From assembly GCF_030811595.1 (NCBI RefSeq), contig NZ_JAUSRB010000001.1, positions 1,550,001 through 1,614,000 of the forward strand: a DNA stretch of 64,000 nucleotides, in the 5' to 3' direction. Below the pieces are notes generated by a model that was not told the DNA's origin, did not search any database, and saw only the letters and a program-made list of their open reading frames with translations. Source of the DNA: Streptosporangium brasiliense (GTDB taxonomy: Bacteria > Actinomycetota > Actinomycetes > Streptosporangiales > Streptosporangiaceae). Numbering within the stretch: position 1 is the first letter of the stretch; each line of letters begins with the position of its first letter. Below, piece by piece: positions 33,006 through 42,355 of the stretch. Both the position numbers and the translations under genes were made by a program.

Positions 33006-35612
33006 TTGGGTTACGTGCTGGATTTCGAGGAGATCGACTCGACGAATATCGCAGACGTCGGCGGAAAGGGGGCGCACCTGGGCGAGCTCTCGCGAATCAA
33101 TGGCATCCGCGTGCCGGACGGATTCTGCGTCACGACAGACGCCTTCCAGCGGGTCGTGGCCCAGGCGCCGTCGATCGACGCCCAGCTTGACCTGCTGGCG
33201 CGTGTGAAACCGGACGACCGCGCGGCGATCCGCACCCTGAGCGCCGATGTCCGCCGGGTCGTCGAAGGCGTCGCGGTTCCTGACGATCTTGTGGCGGCGG
33301 TCAGCGGATCGCTCGCCCGGCTCGGGGAGCAAGCCTCCTACGCGGTGCGTTCCAGCGCGACGGCCGAGGACCTGCCGACCGCGTCCTTCGCCGGGCAGCA
33401 GGACTCGTACCTGAACATCGTGGGCCTACCGGAGATCCTCCGGCACGTCCGGAGGTGCTGGGCCTCGCTGTTCACCGAGCGGGCGGTGACCTACCGGTGC
33501 CGTAACGGCTTTGACCACCGCAGGATACGGATGGCCGTGGTCGTACAGCAGATGGTGTTCCCGGACGCGGCCGGGATCCTCTTCACCGCGGACCCCGTGA
33601 CCTCGAACCGGAAAATCGCCACTGTGGAAGCCGGTTGGGGGCTCGGCGAGGCGCTTGTCTCCGGTCTGGTCGCCGGGGACGTCTACACGGTGCGCGACGA
33701 TCAGGTCGTCACCGCAGCGGTCGCCACCAAGCCGCGGTCCGTCCAGGCGTCGCCGGGAGGCGGCACCCAGGACGCACCGGTCGAACCGCGGCGGCAGACG
33801 CAGCCGGCTCTGACGGATGCGCAAGTCGTGCGCCTGGTGCGGCTGGGCCGGCGCATCGAAGCGCACTTCGGCAGGCCCCAGGACATCGAATGGTGCCTGG
33901 TCGGCGATGACTTCCACATCGTGCAGAGCAGGCCGATCACCACCCTGTTCCCCATCCCCAGGACCGATGACCAGGAGAACCGTGTCTACGTCTCCGTCGG
34001 TCACCAGCAGATGATGACCGACGCGATGAAGCCGCTGGGACTCTCCCTGTGGCAGCTGACGACCCCACGGCCGATGCACGAGGCGGGCGGACGGTTGTTC
34101 GTCGACGTGGCCCCCGTCCTGGCGACGCCCGCGGGTCGCGCGAACCTCCTCGGGACCCTGGGGAAGTCCGATCCGCTGGTCCGGGACGCGCTGCAGACCG
34201 TCCTCGACCGCGGCGACTTCATCCGCTTACTTCCGGACGAGGATTCCACCGCCGCACCCGCCGGTGACCCACCCGCCCCGATCGAGACCGACCCGGCCCT
34301 TGTCACCCAGCTGATCCAGCACAGTCAGGCGTCCGTTGCCACCCTGCGGAGCGAGATCCGGACTCTGTCCGGGCCGGCGCTGCTCGACTTCATCCTGGCC
34401 GACATCGCAGAGCTGAAGCGCATCCTGTTCTCTCCGCGGAGCCTCCAGGTGATCATGGCGGGGATGGAGGCGACCTGGTGGCTCAACGACCACCTCGAGG
34501 CGTGGCTGGGCGAGAAGAACGCGGCCGACGCGCTCACCCAATCCGTCCCCCACAACGTCACGTCGGAGATGGGGCTGGCGCTCCTCGACGTCGCGGACGC
34601 GATCCGGCCGCACGCGGACGTCGTGACGTTCTTGCACCGCGTCGTGGACGAAGGCCGGGAGGGCGACGGCTTCCTGGACGAGCTGGCCGGGCTGGCCGGC
34701 GGACGGGAAGCACGTGACGCCATCCGGGGCTACCTCGACGAGTACGGCATGCGCTGTGCAGGTGAGATCGACATCACCAGAACGCGCTGGAGCGAGCATC
34801 CCGCCACGCTCGTGCCTGCCGTCCTCGGCAACATCAAGAATTTCGAGCCGGGCGCCGGCGGACGGCACTTCGAACAAGGACGCCTGGAGTCACGACGGAG
34901 AGAACAGGAACTTCTGACGCGATTGCGCGCCCTGCCCCACGGGGAGCGGAAGGCCGAGGAGACCAAGCGGATGATCGACCGCGTCCGCGCCTTCGCCGGA
35001 TACCGGGAGTACCCCAAGTACGGCATGGTCAGCCGCTACTTCGCCTACAAGCAGGCGCTGCTGCGGGAAGCCGATCGCCTCGTCCGCTCCGGCACCCTGC
35101 GCGAGAGAGAAGACATCTTCTTCCTCCGGTTCCCGGAGTTGCAAGAAGTCGTGCGCACCGACGAGGTGGACGCCGGACTCATCCTGGAAAGGCGGGAGGC
35201 GTTCCGGTCGTACGAGGCGCTCACACCGCCCCGGGTCCTCACCTCGGACGGCGAGGTCATCACCGGCCGGTATCGGCGTGACGACGCCCCGCCCGGCGCG
35301 CTGGCCGGCCTCCCGGTCTCGGCCGGGACCGTCGAGGGCCGTGCCCGTGTCGTCATGGACATGGCGCAGGCCGACCTCGAGGCGGGCGACATCCTGGTCA
35401 CCGCCTACACCGACCCCAGCTGGACCCCCCTGTTCGTCACCGTCGCCGGGCTGGTGACGGAGGTGGGCGGCCTCATGACGCACGGGGCGGTGATCGCGCG
35501 GGAGTACGGCCTGCCGGCCGTTGTGGGGGTGGAGCAGGCCACCCGGCTGATCCGGGACGGGCAGCGGATCCGCGTTCACGGAACCGACGGGTACGTCCAG
35601 ATCCTCGCCTGA
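33006..35612 (+). CDS. rph: Rifamycin-inactivating phosphotransferase
   Basis: An 868-residue, three-domain enzyme that uses ATP to transfer a phosphate to rifamycin. The N-terminal ATP-grasp domain has VGGKGAHLGELSRI, YAVRSSATAEDLPTASFAGQ and EWCLVGDDFHIVQSRP. The C-terminal swivelling His domain has LMTHGAVIAREYGLP with the carrier His at about residue 826, matching known Rph proteins. GHQQMMTDAMKPLGLSLWQL in the rifamycin-binding domain is typical. The TTG at 33006 is chosen because GGAG is eight bases upstream and it gives the family's N-terminus; an in-frame ATG at 32937 lies too near the -10 region. Confidence 0.93.
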   Translation: MGYVLDFEEIDSTNIADVGGKGAHLGELSRINGIRVPDGFCVTTDAFQRVVAQAPSIDAQLDLLARVKPDDRAAIRTLSADVRRVVEGVAVPDDLVAAVSGSLARLGEQASYAVRSSATAEDLPTASFAGQQDSYLNIVGLPEILRHVRRCWASLFTERAVTYRCRNGFDHRRIRMAVVVQQMVFPDAAGILFTADPVTSNRKIATVEAGWGLGEALVSGLVAGDVYTVRDDQVVTAAVATKPRSVQASPGGGTQDAPVEPRRQTQPALTDAQVVRLVRLGRRIEAHFGRPQDIEWCLVGDDFHIVQSRPITTLFPIPRTDDQENRVYVSVGHQQMMTDAMKPLGLSLWQLTTPRPMHEAGGRLFVDVAPVLATPAGRANLLGTLGKSDPLVRDALQTVLDRGDFIRLLPDEDSTAAPAGDPPAPIETDPALVTQLIQHSQASVATLRSEIRTLSGPALLDFILADIAELKRILFSPRSLQVIMAGMEATWWLNDHLEAWLGEKNAADALTQSVPHNVTSEMGLALLDVADAIRPHADVVTFLHRVVDEGREGDGFLDELAGLAGGREARDAIRGYLDEYGMRCAGEIDITRTRWSEHPATLVPAVLGNIKNFEPGAGGRHFEQGRLESRRREQELLTRLRALPHGERKAEETKRMIDRVRAFAGYREYPKYGMVSRYFAYKQALLREADRLVRSGTLREREDIFFLRFPELQEVVRTDEVDAGLILERREAFRSYEALTPPRVLTSDGEVITGRYRRDDAPPGALAGLPVSAGTVEGRARVVMDMAQADLEAGDILVTAYTDPSWTPLFVTVAGLVTEVGGLMTHGAVIAREYGLPAVVGVEQATRLIRDGQRIRVHGTDGYVQILA

Positions 35613-35715
35613 ACCGTCACCTCGGACCCGGGACGCCGGCACTCGAGGTGGGCCGTCTTCGGCACCCGATCACCGGACCTGAGTCCACGGCCCGACCCCG
35701 GTGCGGGAAGCGGGG

Positions 35716-38163
35716 CTAGCGGTGTGCGGTCAGGGTGTAGGCGCCTCGGGTGCAGCCGGTGATGCGCCAGCCGCCCGGTGCCTGCCGGACGGCGACGCCC
35801 GTGACTCCGGTACCACGGACGGCCGGCCGGGCGCCGCCGGGGAACCAGACATCGAGGCCGCACCCGCTGCCCTCACCCTGGGCCGTGAGGCTCGCCCGGT
35901 CCGACGTGAGGCCGGTCAGGCGGCCGGGGGCGGAGCGGGGGTAGGGGCGCGAGAGCTCGGCGACGTATTCGGGGGGCGGGGGCAGATCCTTCCCGGTGGC
36001 ACAGTCCTCGATCATGAGGTTGCCGCCGGTCTTGGCCCCGGCTCCGGCGTGGGCGTCGCCGCAGGACTGCTTCCAGACCCAGAACGCGCCGCCGATGCGG
36101 TGCCGATCCTCTTGGTCGGTGTATTTCGTGATCGGGGCCGAGGCGGGGTCGCCGAACCAACCCCATTCCCCCGACCAGAGCCCGGCGCCGTAGTACGCCG
36201 CCGCCCGGCTCGCCAGGTCGAAACCGCGCTCGATGCTCGTGATGGTGAGACCGGTGCCCTGGTCGATGGTGATCGACTCGTTGTAGAGGTGGGGGGCGAA
36301 GACGAGCAGCCGGTCGTCGGTGAAGTCCTTGGGCACCGAGACCTCGAAGCCGAGACCCGACCAGAGCACGGACGGCTCGAAGAAGACCAGATGCGGGAAG
36401 CCGCGCTTCTCGCCCGCCCTGATGGCCTTGATCGCTCGGTCGTAGTAGCGGCCGAGCAGGACGCCGGAGGTGATCGGCGGGGCCTCGCCGAAGCCGGGCT
36501 CGTTCAGCAGGTCGTATCCGGCGACCATCGGCTCGTCCGCGAACCGCTCCGCCAGCATGCCCCAGGCGGCGACCAGGCGGGTCTGGATGCCGTCCCTGTC
36601 CTGGTAGAAGTTGGTGAAGGCGCGGGCGACGGCCGGAGAGATGTCGCGTCCGGTGAACTCGCACCTGGGGGCGCCGTCGAAGCGGTCGGCCCAGGTGGGG
36701 GCGCCGTCCCAGCCGTGCATCGGGGAACCGTTGTCGCAGGTGGTGCCGGGGGCGGCGTTGACGCCCTTGCCCCAGGCGTCCTGATGCATGTCGATGACCG
36801 TGCGCAGGCCGTGCTTGGCCGCGGTCTCGACGGCCCAGGAGATCCTGGCGAGGTAGGCCGGGTCGTAGTGGCCGGGCCGGGGTTCCAGGGCTGACCAGGA
36901 CACGGCGAGGCGGATGACGTTGAAGCCCATCTGCTCCATGCCGGCGAAGTCGGCCTCGGTGAGCGGTCGCGTCACCGCCTTGTCTGGAAATTTCTGGAAG
37001 TAGTCTTCGAGCTGGTTGACGTTCACGCCGCGCAGCAGCACCTCGTTGCCGTCGGCGTCGACGATCCTGCGGTCGGCTGAGAGCGTCAGGCCCTTGGTGC
37101 GTGGCAGCGGCGCGGTGGTGGTGCCGGGCTGCACCAGCGGTACGGCGAGCGCCGCGGCGGCCACGACGGCCGCCATCCGTGTCGGCGCGGAGAATGCGGC
37201 GCCCTTACGCGCCGGGAGAAGGGCGGGGAGGAGGGCGCCGAGGGCTGCCGTCGCGAGGGCGAGGAGGGCGCCGAAGGAGAGCGCGGGGGCGAGGCGGAGC
37301 ATGATCGCCGGCGCCCAGAACGTGTCGCCGCCCGCCAGGTCGCCGGGGAGCCCGATGGCCACCTCGACCAGACCCAGCGTCGCGGCCGCTCCCAGCGCGG
37401 AGATCCCGGCCACGACGGCCGGCGGCGAGGTGGTGGCACCGAGCCAGCGGTTCAGTGCCCAGGTCGTCACGCCCAGCAGGGTGACGGCGGCGAGGCAGCC
37501 CAGCGGTCCCGCCTCGGGCGCCGGGGCCAGCGGGGAGTCGCCGATGGCGTACCCGACGGGTGAGCCGCCCCACCACACCCCGCCGACCGACGCGCCCAGG
37601 ACCACGGCCACCCCCGCCGCCACCCACCCCGGCCCCGACGGGAAGAACGCCCCCGAGGCCGCGGCGGGTCCAGCGCCCGGCCCCGGGGAAGGCGGGGAGG
37701 CCGAGATCGGAGGGGGCGGGGTGGGGCGGCGGCGCAGGAGCTGGGTGAGCCAGGCGGCTGCCAGGACCGGCAGACCGAAGACCGCCGCCTTGACGCCGGT
37801 GAAACCGGTCGACCACGCCAGGTAGACCACATCGCCGAAGGCCATCACCAGCGACATCACCAGCTTGGCCGCCATCGCCGACCACACCACCGCGCCCCAC
37901 ACCAGCAGTGCCGTACGCAGCGGGGCGTGCCCGCGCGCGACCACCCATGCCAGCACCCCGACCCCCGCCAGCAGCAGCGGCACGTAGACGGCCGGCGCGG
38001 CCACCTGCCAGAGTCCGGCGACGGGCAGCAGGTCGGCGCCCGTCCATGTGTACGGCGCGGCAAGCCCCGAAGGGTCGAACACCGCTCCCAGCACGATGAC
38101 GGCGGCCAGTACCACGACGACGATCGGCGACAGCCAGTGGTTCCTCATAGTGTCGGCGACCAT
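35716..38163 (-). CDS. GH5 glycoside hydrolase fused to an N-terminal multi-pass membrane domain
   Basis: An 815-residue membrane protein. The first about 345 residues hold roughly eight to ten hydrophobic helices with a Pro/Ser-rich loop (RRRPTPPPPISASPPSPGPG). The rest is a GH5 (cellulase/endoglycoceramidase-like) domain: LLRGVNVNQ, VIRLAVSW, IDMHQDAWGKG, acid/base in DLLNEPGFGE (about residue 551) and nucleophile in SGEWGWFGDP (about 664). A small beta domain ends the protein. The GH5 part would face outside. ATGs at 38163 and 38148 have no ribosome site; the first is used. A palindrome lies three bases upstream. Confidence 0.9.
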   Translation of the reverse strand: MVADTMRNHWLSPIVVVVLAAVIVLGAVFDPSGLAAPYTWTGADLLPVAGLWQVAAPAVYVPLLLAGVGVLAWVVARGHAPLRTALLVWGAVVWSAMAAKLVMSLVMAFGDVVYLAWSTGFTGVKAAVFGLPVLAAAWLTQLLRRRPTPPPPISASPPSPGPGAGPAAASGAFFPSGPGWVAAGVAVVLGASVGGVWWGGSPVGYAIGDSPLAPAPEAGPLGCLAAVTLLGVTTWALNRWLGATTSPPAVVAGISALGAAATLGLVEVAIGLPGDLAGGDTFWAPAIMLRLAPALSFGALLALATAALGALLPALLPARKGAAFSAPTRMAAVVAAAALAVPLVQPGTTTAPLPRTKGLTLSADRRIVDADGNEVLLRGVNVNQLEDYFQKFPDKAVTRPLTEADFAGMEQMGFNVIRLAVSWSALEPRPGHYDPAYLARISWAVETAAKHGLRTVIDMHQDAWGKGVNAAPGTTCDNGSPMHGWDGAPTWADRFDGAPRCEFTGRDISPAVARAFTNFYQDRDGIQTRLVAAWGMLAERFADEPMVAGYDLLNEPGFGEAPPITSGVLLGRYYDRAIKAIRAGEKRGFPHLVFFEPSVLWSGLGFEVSVPKDFTDDRLLVFAPHLYNESITIDQGTGLTITSIERGFDLASRAAAYYGAGLWSGEWGWFGDPASAPITKYTDQEDRHRIGGAFWVWKQSCGDAHAGAGAKTGGNLMIEDCATGKDLPPPPEYVAELSRPYPRSAPGRLTGLTSDRASLTAQGEGSGCGLDVWFPGGARPAVRGTGVTGVAVRQAPGGWRITGCTRGAYTLTAHR

Positions 38164-38165
38164 AC

Positions 38166-38180
38166 ATGAGCATTGCTCAT
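38166..38180. promoter_or_regulatory. Palindromic operator at the start of the GH5 gene
   Basis: ATGAGC, ATT, GCTCAT: perfect six-base arms, three bases before the ATG at 38163. The size and sequence are typical of TetR-family sites. No regulator gene is adjacent, so it is controlled from elsewhere. Confidence 0.65.
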
Positions 38181-38223
38181 AAATGAAGAGCTAGATCCAC
38201 AACAGCGCGGAAGGGGACACGCG

Positions 38224-38260
38224 CGACGCGGGCCGCCCCCGGAGGGAACGGCCCGCGTCG
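38224..38260 (-). terminator. Strong terminator of the second subtilase gene
   Basis: CGACGCGGGCCG and CGGCCCGCGTCG form a perfect 12-base stem with a 13-base loop, 12 bases beyond the protease stop. Confidence 0.85.
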
Positions 38261-38272
38261 GATCTGTTCAGG

Positions 38273-41194
38273 TCAGTTGATCGTCACGATCGTGCCGGCC
38301 TCGTTGGGGTACTCGACGTAGCCGGTCGCCGTCCGGTCCGGCTGGCCGGACCAGGTGGCCGTCAGCGGGAACGTCGTTCCCGGCGTGACCTTCGGCCTGT
38401 CGGGCGTCACCGTCAGCGTGCCGGACCCGGAGCCGGCGTCCACGACGTTGATCTGCGTGCTGAACGGCGTCTCGGCGCTCCCGAAGGTGAGCACGTACAG
38501 GGTGTACTTGCCGGGCCTGGGGTTGGCCAGGACCGCGCGGTAGTCCTCCCACGAGGTGACCCAGGCCAGGCCCTGCATCACGCCGCCCTCGGTGTAGCCC
38601 AGGATGGCGCCGACCTCCGTCCCGGGGTCGCCGGGGATGAGCTTGAAGGAGACGGCCTTGGCGCCTTCGGGCACGACCACGGAGACTTCCTTGCCCCAGA
38701 TGTCGCTGGGACTCACGGTGCCGGGCACCGGGTCGGCGGAGACGGGCCCGTAGGCCTTGACGGGGAACTTCGACACGCCGGGGGTCACGTCGAAGGTGAG
38801 CGAGCCCTCCGGACCCGTGCCCTTGACCTCGGCGGGCGCCTTGGCGCTCAGCGGGGTGACCATCATGGGGCTGCGGACGGCGGTGTTCTTGCCCTGCCAG
38901 GTCAGCGAGCCGACGATGGCGCCGGCGCCGGTGTGGCGCGTCATCTCCATGGTGACGCTGAATTCCTTGGTCTCACCCGCCTTCTTGAAGACCAGGGTGG
39001 AGGGCTGGACCTTGGTCCTGACGCCCGGCAGGTCGACGGCCGCGTGGTAGACACCGGGGGTCAGCGCCGTGACCTTGCGGGTGAGGGTCCTTGAGCCGAA
39101 CAGGGCGCCGACCGCGATGCTGGGGTAGTTCAGGTCGCTGGTGGCGATGGGCGCGGTGCCGGTGCCGGTCTTGACGCCCAGCCCCTCCAGGTATCCGTAC
39201 CAGTCCTGGGCCGCGGCGTCGTAGACCAGGCCGGGCCTCAGCATGCGGGCGGGGTCGACGTGACCTGAGCCCTGCGCGAAGAGGTCGGGGGTCTTGGTGT
39301 CGTACGCGGTGGTCATCATCGCCGACTTGACGGCGGCGGGCGACAGGAGCGGGTCCGTGCTCAGATACAGGGCGGCCAGACCGGCGATGTGCGGGGTGGC
39401 CATCGAGGTGCCGGAGTAGAAGTCGAAGTCCTTGCCCTGGTTCCCGGGAGGCGCGACGGCGGCGAGGATCGACACGCCGGGGGCGGCGATGTCGGGCTTG
39501 ATCAGGTCGCCGTTGTTGCTGAGCGAGGGGCCGCGCGAGGAGAAGCCGGCGACCTGCGGGTATTCGGCGCCCTCGGTGGAGGAGGCGGGGAGCAGCGTCA
39601 CCGTCGCGCCGGGGGTGGCGGCGTAGGCGAGGACCTTCTCGGTGTCGGGGGTGTTGATGTGCACGGTCGGTACGGCGTGCACGTCGGCGCCGGTGTCCTG
39701 GTCGCTGGGGTTGCCCAGCACCATGCCCACGCCGCCGGCGCGCTTGACCTCGGCGGACTTGTCCACGCGCGGGGTGACGCCGCGCACGCAGTAGATGATC
39801 TTCCCGGCGGCCTTGGCCGGGTCCAGCGACCCCGCCGCGCAGATCTGGGCGTCGGAGTCGGAGGCGGCGGCGTTCTTCACCGACACCGAGGTGGCCAGCG
39901 GCTTGGGCCCGAACGGCGCGCTGACGGTGGTGCTGGCGCCGCGGAAGGTGCTGCCGTCGCCCAACCGCACGTCGGCCAGGTAGGGGGCGACGGTGCTCGC
40001 GGCGACGGTGGTCGTCCACGGGGCGGTGTTGTCCAGGGTGGAGGCGTCGGGGCCGGAGTTGCCGCCCGCGGTGGCGACGAAGATGCCGGCGTCCGCGGCG
40101 GCCAGGAAGGCCAGCTGGACCGGGTCGTCGGTGGAGGACTCGATCTGACCGCCGACAGAGTAGTTGATCACGTCGACGCCGTCGGCGACGGCCTGGTCGA
40201 TGGCCTCGATGATGTCGGAGGTGTAGCCGCCGCCTCCGTCCGGGCCCTCCCACAGCGCCTTGTAGACGGAGACGGCCGCTCCGGGGGCGACGCCGGAGAT
40301 CTGGCCGAAGTCGATGCCGTTGGCGGTGGCGGGGACGGCGTGGTTGCCCGCGGCGGTGCTCGCGGTGTGGGAGCCGTGCCCGCCCCGGTCGCGCGGCGAG
40401 GCGTACTCGCCGGTGGCGGCGGGGTCGTTGTGGCCCAGCCAGGCCTTGCCGAAGTACCTGGCGCTCACCAGCTTCTGATTGCACAGATCGGCGGTGAACT
40501 CCGTGCCGGTCTCGCACAGGCCGGTGAAGGTGGAGCCGTCGGCCTTCTTCATGACCGTGGCCGTGCCCTGGCGGTAGGGCCGGTAGGGGTCGGCGGCGGT
40601 GGGCGCCTCGGTGCCGAGCGAGGGGCCGGCGAAGGAGGGGTTCTCCGGCCAGACGCCGGTGTCGATGACGCCGACCACGATGCCCTTGCCCGCCTTGGCG
40701 GTGCCGCCGAGCGAGGCCCACAGGCCCTTGTCACCTGACAGGCCGAGGAAGTCGCTGGAGTTGCGGTCGTCCAGGGCCTTGTGCAGGGTGTCCTGGACGA
40801 CGGACACGACGCCGTCCGTCCGGTGCAGCCTGAGCGCCTGAGCGGGGGTGAGCTCGGCGACGAAGCTGTTGGAGGCGACGGAGTTGTGCCGTTGCGCGGT
40901 CACGCCGACGCTGCGGGCGGCCTCGTCCTGGCGATTGGTCAGGTGCTCGCGGTAGCGCTTGGCGTCGGCGCTGGCCGTGTCGACCTTCCTGCCCTTGCCC
41001 TTGCCCGGCTTGGTGGCGGCGATGCCGTCCACGCCGCCGCTGTAGGTGGCGAGCGGCTGCCCTGCGAGGGTGACGATGTAGGTGGAGGGGGTGCCTGGCG
41101 CAGCGGGTTCGGCGAGCGCCGGTGCCGCGGCGGAGGTGACCGCCAGCGCGGCGGCGAGCGCCATGGCGCTGTAGACGCGGGAGTTGCGGGACAT
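38273..41194 (-). CDS. Secreted S8 subtilase with inhibitor prodomain and PA domain
   Basis: A 973-residue exported protease of the pyrolysin/plant-cucumisin type. Signal peptide to about residue 28 (ending ALA), I9 prodomain (STYIVTLAG to VVSVVQDT), catalytic Asp in GVIDTGVWPENPS, His in GGHGSHTAST, a PA domain inserted before the Ser (about 430-560), and Ser in SGTSMATPHIAG. A fibronectin-like domain and a further beta domain follow. The start ATG has GAGGAG directly upstream. The divergent regulator at 41350 is a likely controller, as the two genes share a 155-base promoter region. Confidence 0.94.
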   Translation of the reverse strand: MSRNSRVYSAMALAAALAVTSAAAPALAEPAAPGTPSTYIVTLAGQPLATYSGGVDGIAATKPGKGKGRKVDTASADAKRYREHLTNRQDEAARSVGVTAQRHNSVASNSFVAELTPAQALRLHRTDGVVSVVQDTLHKALDDRNSSDFLGLSGDKGLWASLGGTAKAGKGIVVGVIDTGVWPENPSFAGPSLGTEAPTAADPYRPYRQGTATVMKKADGSTFTGLCETGTEFTADLCNQKLVSARYFGKAWLGHNDPAATGEYASPRDRGGHGSHTASTAAGNHAVPATANGIDFGQISGVAPGAAVSVYKALWEGPDGGGGYTSDIIEAIDQAVADGVDVINYSVGGQIESSTDDPVQLAFLAAADAGIFVATAGGNSGPDASTLDNTAPWTTTVAASTVAPYLADVRLGDGSTFRGASTTVSAPFGPKPLATSVSVKNAAASDSDAQICAAGSLDPAKAAGKIIYCVRGVTPRVDKSAEVKRAGGVGMVLGNPSDQDTGADVHAVPTVHINTPDTEKVLAYAATPGATVTLLPASSTEGAEYPQVAGFSSRGPSLSNNGDLIKPDIAAPGVSILAAVAPPGNQGKDFDFYSGTSMATPHIAGLAALYLSTDPLLSPAAVKSAMMTTAYDTKTPDLFAQGSGHVDPARMLRPGLVYDAAAQDWYGYLEGLGVKTGTGTAPIATSDLNYPSIAVGALFGSRTLTRKVTALTPGVYHAAVDLPGVRTKVQPSTLVFKKAGETKEFSVTMEMTRHTGAGAIVGSLTWQGKNTAVRSPMMVTPLSAKAPAEVKGTGPEGSLTFDVTPGVSKFPVKAYGPVSADPVPGTVSPSDIWGKEVSVVVPEGAKAVSFKLIPGDPGTEVGAILGYTEGGVMQGLAWVTSWEDYRAVLANPRPGKYTLYVLTFGSAETPFSTQINVVDAGSGSGTLTVTPDRPKVTPGTTFPLTATWSGQPDRTATGYVEYPNEAGTIVTIN

Positions 41195-41349
41195 TGCTCC
41201 TCTTGAGGGGGTGAGGCTGCCACCCGCCCGGCCAAGATCGCCGGAGGGGCCGGTGAGCAGTCAACGGCCTGCGAGGATCCCTTGTCGAGATATGGTTATG
41301 ACATTTTCAGCCATATGGCCAAAAGGGACACGATCCGGTCAGGTGATAC

Positions 41350-42348
41350 GTGGAGGAGCAGCCGGTTCTCAGTGGGGTGGGGGTCGCGGAGTTCGACGAG
41401 CAGGTGTATCGGCTGCTGCTGAGGCAGCCGGGCCGACGCGCCGCCGAGCTCGCCGCCGCCCTCGGGGTCACCTCCTCACGGGTGCGGCTCGCGCTGCGCC
41501 GGCTGACCGAGGTGGGCCTGCTGCGCAGGACCGGCCCCGGCGACTACGAGCCGGTCCCGCCCGAGGCGGCGCTCGGCTGGCTGGTGGACAGGCGCCGCCT
41601 GGAGGCGGAGGCGAGCCTGGCCAGGGTACGCACCATGGCGGGCGCCTTCGCCCAGCTCTACCACTCGGGTCGGATGTGGGCCGAGCCCGCGGGCGTGGTG
41701 GAGATCCTCTCCGGCGAGGATGCCGTCAAGCGGCAGATGACCGAGCTGGCCCGCTCGGTCACCACCGAGCTGCTCTGCTTCGACAGCCCGCCGTACCTGG
41801 GCCGCCCCGACTTCTCCCAGGACACCAACGAGTCGGAGCTGGAGGACACCAGGGAACTGCTGGCCCGCGGTGTGGACATCAGGGTGGTGTACTGCCCTGG
41901 CTCGCTCGTCAGGCCGGGCCGCATGGAGACCCTGTTGCGCCTGGCCGGGGAGGGCGAGCGCTCCAGGTTCCTGCCGCGCCTGCCGTTCAAGCTGCGCATC
42001 GCCGACCGGAGGGTCGGGCTGCTGCCCCTGGTGGACGGCGTCTACGACAACATCGCGCTGCTGCACCCCTCTCGGCTGCTGGACGCGCTCATCGAGCTGT
42101 TCGACGTCTACTGGGAGCGCGGCCAGCCGCTCACCGGCGACTCCCCACCGGTGGACGACAGGCCCGCCGAGGAGGACCTGCTGGTGCTGCGGCTGCTGAA
42201 CTCGGGGCTCAAGGACGGAGCCATCGGCAGGCACCTGGGCGTCAGCACCCGCACCGCGACCAGGAAGATCGCTGCGGTTGTGGAGCGCCTCGGCGTGACC
42301 ACCAGGTTCCAGGCAGGCGTGGAGGCGACGGTGCGGGGCTGGCTCTGA
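41350..42348 (+). CDS. TrmB/LuxR-type transcriptional regulator
   Basis: A 332-residue regulator with an N-terminal winged helix (RRAAELAAALGVTSSRVRLALRR, split in two parts around VTSS), a middle sensor-like domain (ELLCFDSPPYLG, VDIRVVYCPG) and a C-terminal LuxR helix-turn-helix (GLKDGAIGRHLGVSTRTATR). This layout is common next to subtilase genes in Streptomyces and relatives. The GTG at 41350 is followed by a GGAGGAG sequence inside the gene, and there is no clear upstream ribosome site. It is divergent from the protease gene and probably regulates it. Confidence 0.88.
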   Translation: MEEQPVLSGVGVAEFDEQVYRLLLRQPGRRAAELAAALGVTSSRVRLALRRLTEVGLLRRTGPGDYEPVPPEAALGWLVDRRRLEAEASLARVRTMAGAFAQLYHSGRMWAEPAGVVEILSGEDAVKRQMTELARSVTTELLCFDSPPYLGRPDFSQDTNESELEDTRELLARGVDIRVVYCPGSLVRPGRMETLLRLAGEGERSRFLPRLPFKLRIADRRVGLLPLVDGVYDNIALLHPSRLLDALIELFDVYWERGQPLTGDSPPVDDRPAEEDLLVLRLLNSGLKDGAIGRHLGVSTRTATRKIAAVVERLGVTTRFQAGVEATVRGWL

Positions 42349-42355
42349 CCTTCCC

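Noticed and set aside
35701-36894. Long plus-strand open frame opposite the GH5 gene
   Set aside because: It is antisense to a gene with clear motifs, has skewed composition and no recognisable domain. High GC creates such shadows.
39389-40738. 449-codon plus-strand open frame opposite the subtilase
   Set aside because: Antisense to the catalytic core of a clear S8 protease; Gly/Val-rich shadow without motifs.
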